64,000 nt of DNA, from NCBI GenBank assembly GCA_001941075.1, contig MSHH01000075.1:24158-88157 (forward strand), written 5' to 3'. Position 1 is the stretch's first letter, and each line of letters begins with the position of its first letter. The stretch comes from Oscillospiraceae bacterium Zagget6 (lineage in GTDB: Bacteria; Bacillota; Clostridia; Oscillospirales; Oscillospiraceae). Made by a program: the position numbers and the translations under genes. Under the pieces are notes generated by a model. That model was not told the origin of the DNA. It saw nothing but the letters and a program-made list of their open reading frames with translations, and searched no databases. Shown one piece after another: positions 58,564-64,000 of the stretch.

Positions 58564-59319
58564 TTAGAGGAACTGCTCCACATACGCCAGCGCGATTTGC
58601 TCATGCTCCTTGGAGAAGCCGTGCTGTGCCATGGGGATGAGCTTCAATTCGGCGTTTGGGTAGGCGGCCTGTGCCTGCTCGGAGTAGTGATAGCTCACGA
58701 TCTGATCGTCGGTGCCGTGGATGATGAGAACCTTTCCGGTATACCTGCTGATTTCCCCCATCAGGTCAAAGTTTTGAACTGAGGCCGCGTAGTCACGCCC
58801 CAGCTTCATGGGACCGCAGGAAAAGGTCTCCGGGATGTTGTCCGGGTCGAATTTCGCGTGAATCATGGTCCCGGCCCTGGCGTCGTCCGGGATGCAAAGC
58901 GCGGGATAGAACAAAATCAGCCGTTCCACCTGCTCCTGCAAGTCGGCGGCGACCAGACCGGAGACCACCCCGCCCTGGCTGCATCCCATCAGGGTCACGG
59001 CGGAACCGTCCGTCTCTGGCAGGGAGCGCGCATAGGCCACGACTGCCTTCAGGTCCTGCTCCTCGGTAAAAATGGTCATCTTCGTGGTGTCCCCATCGCT
59101 TTTGCTCGGCAGACCGCCGCCGTTAAAGTCGAAGCAAAAGGCGGCGTACCCATGCTCCGCAAACCACTTGGCATAGCCCTTTGTGGTCTGGTAATTTGAC
59201 GTAAAGCCGTGGCTGACGATGGCGATGGGAAGGTTCTGCCCCTGAGGACGGTAGTAAAGCCCGCGGATGGTCAGACCGTCCCGCACACATCTAAATTTTT
59301 CCTTCTTGATGGAATCCAT
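58564..59319 (-). CDS. Alpha/beta hydrolase (serine esterase/peptidase-like)
   Basis: A 251-residue protein starting MDSIKKEKFRCVRDGLTIRGLYY at 59319. IAIVSHGFTSNYQTTKGYAKWFAEHGYAAFCFDFNGGG is the oxyanion region, LMGCSQGGVVSG holds the nucleophile serine (G-C-S-Q-G), GTDDQIVSYHYSE the aspartate and AQHGFSKEHEQIA the histidine. It is close to the cinnamoyl/feruloyl esterase-like hydrolases of gut anaerobes, but the substrate cannot be fixed. It starts 5 bases after the TIGR04076 gene, so they are an operon. Confidence 0.88.
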   Translation of the reverse strand: MDSIKKEKFRCVRDGLTIRGLYYRPQGQNLPIAIVSHGFTSNYQTTKGYAKWFAEHGYAAFCFDFNGGGLPSKSDGDTTKMTIFTEEQDLKAVVAYARSLPETDGSAVTLMGCSQGGVVSGLVAADLQEQVERLILFYPALCIPDDARAGTMIHAKFDPDNIPETFSCGPMKLGRDYAASVQNFDLMGEISRYTGKVLIIHGTDDQIVSYHYSEQAQAAYPNAELKLIPMAQHGFSKEHEQIALAYVEQFL

Positions 59320-59324
59320 GTAAA

Positions 59325-59669
59325 TCACTTCGCCTTTCTCTCTTGTTCCGTTCTTTCCTCCGCATCCTCCTCCAGCGCTTCGATCAGGAAGCTGACGGGG
59401 CGGAAGCCGTCGTTGCAGGAGACCATCGCGGATTTTTTGTTCTTCATCCAGCCGCTGTAAATGTCCTCGCCGCCGTACGCCAGCGTCATCACAAAAGGCG
59501 AGAGGGTCTCCCATGCGCTGTCGCAAAAGCCTTCCGGTTTTTCCCAGCCGTTTGCAATGAAAACCTGCCCTTCCGCCATGTCGCAGGCATTGGAGAGGGG
59601 ATTTTCATATTGTTTCATCAAATCCTCGTATGCGGCCACCCGCTTGACGGTAATTCTGCATTTTTTCAT
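59325..59669 (-). CDS. TIGR04076-family protein
   Basis: A 114-residue protein, MKKCRITVKRVAAYEDLMKQY..., with NGWEKPEGFCDSAWETLSPFVMTLAYGG and SCNDGFRPVSFLIEALE, the pattern of the small TIGR04076 family of anaerobes. Cysteines at positions 4, 29, 49 and 85 are scattered and not an obvious cluster. Function is unknown; the family often lies beside redox or hydrolase genes. The acidic/basic tail (EEDAEERTEQERKAK) is an extension. It reads into the alpha/beta hydrolase gene. Confidence 0.8.
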   Translation of the reverse strand: MKKCRITVKRVAAYEDLMKQYENPLSNACDMAEGQVFIANGWEKPEGFCDSAWETLSPFVMTLAYGGEDIYSGWMKNKKSAMVSCNDGFRPVSFLIEALEEDAEERTEQERKAK

Positions 59670-59795
59670 TCGATGTCTCCCCCGCTGTATCTTTCTGGTT
59701 CATTATATCAGCTTCGGCAGTGGCAAACAAGGGGCAGCTGCTTTTGTAACGCGAAATACTGCAAACGAATTGCTCTGACAAGGACAAAATGGGGA

Positions 59796-59838
59796 TTGAC
59801 AGGACAACGTCTGTGGTGGTATTATAGAACAAAAGTTC
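59796..59838 (+). promoter_or_regulatory. recN promoter with LexA (DinR) box
   Basis: TTGACA (59796-59801), 18-base spacer, TATTAT (59820-59825), followed directly by GAACAAAAGTTC (59827-59838), which fits the Firmicutes SOS box GAAC-N4-GTTC. recN is therefore probably SOS-induced. Confidence 0.8.
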
Positions 59839-59864
59839 TAAACACCTGCTATGAGGGTACGACC

Positions 59865-61568
59865 ATGCTTTCTGTGTTGCACATTGAGAATATCGCCGTG
59901 ATCGAGTCGGCGGAAATTCAGTTCGACAAGGGTTTTAACGTCCTGACCGGCGAGACTGGCGCGGGCAAGTCCATCGTGGTGGACGCCATCGGCGCGGTGC
60001 TGGGGGGGCGCACCTCTCGCGACCTGATTCGCACCGGGGCGAAATCCGCTCTGGTCAGCGCCACTTTTTCTGAGCTTCCAGAACTGGACTGGTTCGCGGA
60101 AAACGGCGTGGGACCGGACGAGGAGGGCAATTTATTGCTCCAGCGGGAACTGCGCCTGGACGGGAAAAACCTCTGCCGCCTGAATGGTCGCCCGGTGCCG
60201 CTGGCTCAGCTGCGGGAGCTGGGGCGGCAGCTGCTGAACATCCACGGCCAGCACGACGGCCAACAGCTGCTGGACCCGGAGTGCCACCTCTCCTATCTGG
60301 ACAGCTACGGGGAGACCGCTCCCCTTCTGGCAGAGTTCCAACAGGCATACCACCAGGTCGCCGCGCTGAAAAAGCAGATCAGCGCCCTCCAGATGGGCGA
60401 GGCGGAGAAGGCCCGGCGCATTGACTCGCTGACTTATCAAATCGACGAGCTGGAGCGGGCCAACCTGAAACCCGGCGAGGACAAAGAACTGACCGAGCGG
60501 CGGAATCTGCTCCGAAACGCCGGGAAGCTGATGGACGCCATCGACACGGCGTTTTTCGCCCTCTACGGCAGCGACGAGCGGGATGGCGCCATTTCCCTGG
60601 TGGAGACCGCAGAGGAGGCGCTGCGGGCCGGAGGGCGATACAGCCAGGAACTGGCTGCCTTCGGCGACAGCCTCTCCGAGCTGCGGTACACGCTGACCGA
60701 CGCAGCGGAGCGGGTACAGGAGAAAAAAGAGGGGTTGGAGATCTCTCCCCATGAGCTGGACGAGCTGGAAAGCCGACTGGACCTGATTTACCGGCTGCGG
60801 AAAAAGTACGGGTCTACAGTGGAGGAGATGCTGGCCTATTTGGAGCGCTGCAAGCAGGAGTTGGAGGAAATACAGTATTCCAGCGACCGCATTGAGCAGC
60901 TGACCCGGCAGCTGGTGGGGGCGCTGCGGGAGGCCGCCGCCCGTGGCAAAAAGCTGACCGAGGCCCGGAAGGAGAGCGCCCGTTCCCTGGAGCAGCGGAT
61001 TCAAAAGGAGCTGGCCGACCTGGATATGCCCAAGGTACGCTTCCAGGTGCAGTTTGCCCCAAAAGAAGGCTCTTTCCACATGGACGAGACGGGCATGGAC
61101 CAGGTGCAGTTCCTGATGTCCGCCAACGTGGGGGAGGATTTGAAGCCCATCCACAAAATCGCCTCCGGCGGCGAGCTGGCCCGTATCATGCTGGCGCTGA
61201 AAAACGTCCTGGCAGAAAACGAGTCCATCACCACCCTGGTCTTTGACGAGGTGGACACCGGCGTCTCCGGCCGGGCGGCCACCAAGGTGGCCCAGAAGAT
61301 GGCAGACGTGGCCCGCCGCAAGCAGGTGCTCACCGTCACCCATCTGCCCCAGATTGCGGCCATGGCCGACGTGCATTTCTCCGTGGAGAAGGGCGAGCGG
61401 GACGGGCGCACCTGCACCGACGTGGAGCGGCTGACCCCCCAGCGGCGGCGGGAGGAGCTGGCCCGGCTCACCGGCGGCAGCGTCGTCACCCCTGCCCTGC
61501 TGAAAAGCGCCGGGGAACTGCTGGAGCAGTCGGAGGCGTACCGAAAAGAGCTGCACGGTGAGGGGTAA
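59865..61568 (+). CDS. recN: DNA repair ATPase RecN
   Basis: A 567-residue SMC-like protein that gathers at double-strand breaks and aids recombination repair. The Walker A loop GETGAGKS is at residues 29-36; the middle is a long coiled coil (LAEFQQAYHQVAALKKQISALQ to ARSLEQRIQKELADLD); the C-terminal half has IASGGELARIMLALK (signature), TLVFDEVDTGVSGRAA (Walker B) and VTHLPQIAAMAD. I use the ATG at 59865 (MLSVLHIENIAVIE, GAGGGT upstream). The longer track ORF is an artefact. Confidence 0.96.
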   Translation: MLSVLHIENIAVIESAEIQFDKGFNVLTGETGAGKSIVVDAIGAVLGGRTSRDLIRTGAKSALVSATFSELPELDWFAENGVGPDEEGNLLLQRELRLDGKNLCRLNGRPVPLAQLRELGRQLLNIHGQHDGQQLLDPECHLSYLDSYGETAPLLAEFQQAYHQVAALKKQISALQMGEAEKARRIDSLTYQIDELERANLKPGEDKELTERRNLLRNAGKLMDAIDTAFFALYGSDERDGAISLVETAEEALRAGGRYSQELAAFGDSLSELRYTLTDAAERVQEKKEGLEISPHELDELESRLDLIYRLRKKYGSTVEEMLAYLERCKQELEEIQYSSDRIEQLTRQLVGALREAAARGKKLTEARKESARSLEQRIQKELADLDMPKVRFQVQFAPKEGSFHMDETGMDQVQFLMSANVGEDLKPIHKIASGGELARIMLALKNVLAENESITTLVFDEVDTGVSGRAATKVAQKMADVARRKQVLTVTHLPQIAAMADVHFSVEKGERDGRTCTDVERLTPQRRREELARLTGGSVVTPALLKSAGELLEQSEAYRKELHGEG

Positions 61569-61576
61569 AAAGCCTC

Positions 61577-61605
61577 TTGACATTTTAGACGAAATCCGTT
61601 AAAAT
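61577..61605 (+). promoter_or_regulatory. Promoter of the T-box-tyrS unit
   Basis: TTGACA (61577-61582), 17-base spacer, TAAAAT (61600-61605). Confidence 0.85.
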
Positions 61606-61614
61606 ACCTGACAA

Positions 61615-61883
61615 GCCAAGTAACAATATGCGATGACAGGGAAGAGTAGCGGCCCCGCCGTTTTTCAGAGAGCTTTCGGGTGGTGCAAGGAAGCAAGCGG
61701 CCCTCGTGAATACCCCCTTGAGCAGCTGCCCCAACGGTTTTTCCCAGTAGGCGCAGCCGGTTTGCGACCGTTATCCCGCCGGAGTCTTTGACTCCCTGAG
61801 GTTCGCCCCGCGAGGGGCCGACGCATCAGAGGTGGTACCGTGCATTTGCGCCCTCTGTCCCAGTGCGGACAGGGGGCTTTTTT
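61615..61883 (+). promoter_or_regulatory. T-box riboswitch, tyrosine specifier
   Basis: A leader of about 270 nt between promoter and tyrS. It has the stem I start GATGACAGGGAAGAGTAG, a specifier-loop sequence GAATACC with the Tyr codon TAC at 61711-61713, the T-box AGAGGTGGTACCGTGC (61828-61843) and a terminator CCCTCTGTCC/GGACAGGGGG + TTTTTT (61851-61883). Uncharged tRNA-Tyr binding would favour the antiterminator and switch on tyrS. Confidence 0.92.
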
Positions 61884-61929
61884 GGCGCAGTTTTCTGTCT
61901 GGAAAAACATTTGAAGGAGACGAACAACC

Positions 61930-63153
61930 ATGCAAATCTACGAAGAACTACAGGCCCGCGGCCTCATCGCCCAGGTCACCGACGAGGATCAGGTCCGGGA
62001 ACTCATCAACAACGGCAAGGCCACCTTCTACATCGGCTTTGACCCTACGGCGGATTCCCTCCACGTGGGCCACTTTATGGCCCTGAGCCTGATGCGTCGC
62101 CTGCAAAAGGCGGGCAACCGGCCCATCGCCCTGCTGGGCGGCGGCACCGGTATGATCGGCGACCCCTCCGGCAAAAGCGATATGCGCAAAATGCTGACCC
62201 GTGAGACCATCCAGCACAACATCGAGTGCTTCCAGAAGCAGATGAGCCGCTTCATCGACTTCGGCGAGGGCAAGGCCATGATGGTCAACAACGCCGACTG
62301 GTTGCTGAATCTGAACTATGTGGACCTGCTACGGGAGGTGGGCGCCTGCTTCTCCGTCAACAACATGCTGCGGGCCGAGTGCTACAAGCAGCGGATGGAG
62401 AAGGGCCTCTCCTTCCTGGAATTCAACTACATGATTATGCAGAGCTACGACTTCTACGTTCTGTACCAGAAGTACGGCTGCAACTTCCAGTTTGGCGGCA
62501 ACGACCAGTGGTCCAACATGCTGGGCGGCCTGGAGCTGATTCGCCGGAAGCTGGGCAAGACCGACGCCGCCGCCATGACCATCACCCTGCTGCTGAACAG
62601 CGAGGGCAAGAAGATGGGCAAAACGGAAAAGGGCGCGGTGTGGCTGGACCCGGACAAAACCTCCCCTTACGAGTTCTACCAGTACTGGCGCAACGTCAGC
62701 GACAGCGACGTTATCAAGTGCCTGAAAATGCTCACCGAGGTGCCCTTGGAGGAGATCGCCGTCATGGAGACCTGGCAGGACAGCAAGCTCAACCAGGCCA
62801 AGGAAGTGCTGGCCTTCGAGCTGACCAAGCTGGTCCACGGGGAGGAAGAAGCGACCAAGGCCCAGCAGACCGCCCGCAGCCTCTTCGGTGTCGGCACACA
62901 GCAGGCGGATATGCCCACGACAGAGCTGTCCGAGGACGACCTGACCGACGGCAAGATTTCCATCGTCAAGCTGCTGGTGCAGGCAGGGCTGGCCGCCTCC
63001 AACGGCGAGGCCAAAAAGCTGGTGAAGGGCGGCGGCGTGTCCGTGGACGGCGCAAAGGTCGCCGCCATCGATGCGATCTATGCGATTCCCGCTGAGGGGC
63101 TGGTGCTCCGCAAGGGCAAAAAGGTGTACCACAAGGTCGTGCTGCACAGTTAA
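61930..63153 (+). CDS. tyrS: Tyrosyl-tRNA synthetase
   Basis: A 407-residue class I synthetase. The HIGH motif is HVGH at residues 45-48 (FDPTADSLHVGH), GGNDQWSNMLGG is the tyrosine/ATP site and KKMGKTEKG the KMSKS-type loop. The last 60 residues are an S4 domain (ISIVKLLVQAGLAASNGEAKKLVKGGGVSVDG). It charges tRNA-Tyr and is controlled by the T-box upstream. AAGGAGAC precedes the ATG. Confidence 0.97.
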   Translation: MQIYEELQARGLIAQVTDEDQVRELINNGKATFYIGFDPTADSLHVGHFMALSLMRRLQKAGNRPIALLGGGTGMIGDPSGKSDMRKMLTRETIQHNIECFQKQMSRFIDFGEGKAMMVNNADWLLNLNYVDLLREVGACFSVNNMLRAECYKQRMEKGLSFLEFNYMIMQSYDFYVLYQKYGCNFQFGGNDQWSNMLGGLELIRRKLGKTDAAAMTITLLLNSEGKKMGKTEKGAVWLDPDKTSPYEFYQYWRNVSDSDVIKCLKMLTEVPLEEIAVMETWQDSKLNQAKEVLAFELTKLVHGEEEATKAQQTARSLFGVGTQQADMPTTELSEDDLTDGKISIVKLLVQAGLAASNGEAKKLVKGGGVSVDGAKVAAIDAIYAIPAEGLVLRKGKKVYHKVVLHS

Positions 63154-63168
63154 GTCAAAAATATCGTG

Positions 63169-63204
63169 AAAAACGCCTGTCCGGGGTATCGGGCAGGCGT
63201 TTTT
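63169..63204. terminator. Terminator shared by tyrS and atpC
   Basis: AAAAACGCCTGtCC / GGGCAGGCGTTTTT stem with A- and U-runs on both sides, between the convergent genes. Confidence 0.88.
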
Positions 63205-63246
63205 AAGACTATATGAAGTAGTTTTTTGACTGTAAAGTGTTTGTGC

Positions 63247-64000
<754 letters not shown>

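Overview
The window looks like a chromosomal segment of a GC-rich, spore-forming, strictly anaerobic Clostridia. An Oscillospiraceae-type gut bacterium (Flavonifractor/Oscillibacter-like) is my best guess. The evidence is the [FeFe]-hydrogenase maturases HydG and HydF, the sporulation genes spoVAC and spoVT, a T-box-controlled tyrS, sigma-A promoters of Firmicutes type, a LexA/DinR box on recN, and several multi-iron-sulfur proteins. No phage, insertion sequence or CRISPR array is visible. The taxonomic call is inferred from gene content only.

Layout. 1-18 kb is mostly housekeeping: start of sbcD, hydG / TM1266-type regulator / hydF (with a likely small structured RNA upstream), an NYN nuclease, serC-serA, an SPFH protein with an Arc-type partner, a canonical sirtuin, PadR + MATE exporter, a GH36 alpha-galactosidase, a HAD phosphatase, spoVAC, an aldose-1-epimerase-like protein, an aminotransferase, an Smr protein and tRNA-Arg(CCG). 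18.3-44.7 kb is accessory. It starts with a TetR gene whose close paralogue lies at 36.7 kb. Between and beyond them are two nitroreductases, a second TetR type with three tandem HXXEE membrane proteins, a flavodoxin-ferredoxin fusion protein, an SDR, a YcgN-like cysteine cluster protein, a flavodoxin, three sirtuin-like proteins whose catalytic His is Gln, a microbial PARG, a stand-alone NRPS-type adenylation protein, a GNAT, an esterase, a heterodimeric ABC exporter, two GT8 glycosyltransferases, an acyltransferase and a 1456-residue activase-type protein resembling anaerobic plasmalogen synthase. 44.7-64 kb returns to ordinary genes: PlsC-like acyltransferase, spoVT, LysR, a thioredoxin-like [2Fe-2S] ferredoxin, aroK, glycogen branching enzyme, tRNA-Gly(GCC) followed by 181-bp tandem repeats, a giant secreted GLUG-repeat protein, an alpha/beta hydrolase, a TIGR04076 protein, recN, T-box-tyrS, and the end of an ATP synthase operon (atpC, partial atpD).

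How the accessory genes may work together. Five promoters between 19 and 37.5 kb share one architecture: a 16-bp palindrome of type TGCGACA-NN-TGTCGCA on each side of a promoter, with operator centres 59-62 bp apart. They precede the nitroreductase, the YcgN-like gene (and probably the sirtuin/PARG genes behind it), the ABC exporter (two tandem modules) and the glycosyltransferase/acyltransferase/plasmalogen-type operon. A sixth single operator overlaps the promoter of the second TetR gene. I infer one TetR regulon joining redox enzymes, a probable reversible ADP-ribosylation module, export and membrane-lipid modification. This is the most interesting system in the window.

A second theme is a family of about 170-200-bp intergenic repeats ending in inverted arrays of the heptad AGCYNTT (14.3, 22.8 and 31.6 kb), with partial copies at 46.5 kb and in frame inside the adenylation gene at 29.8 kb.
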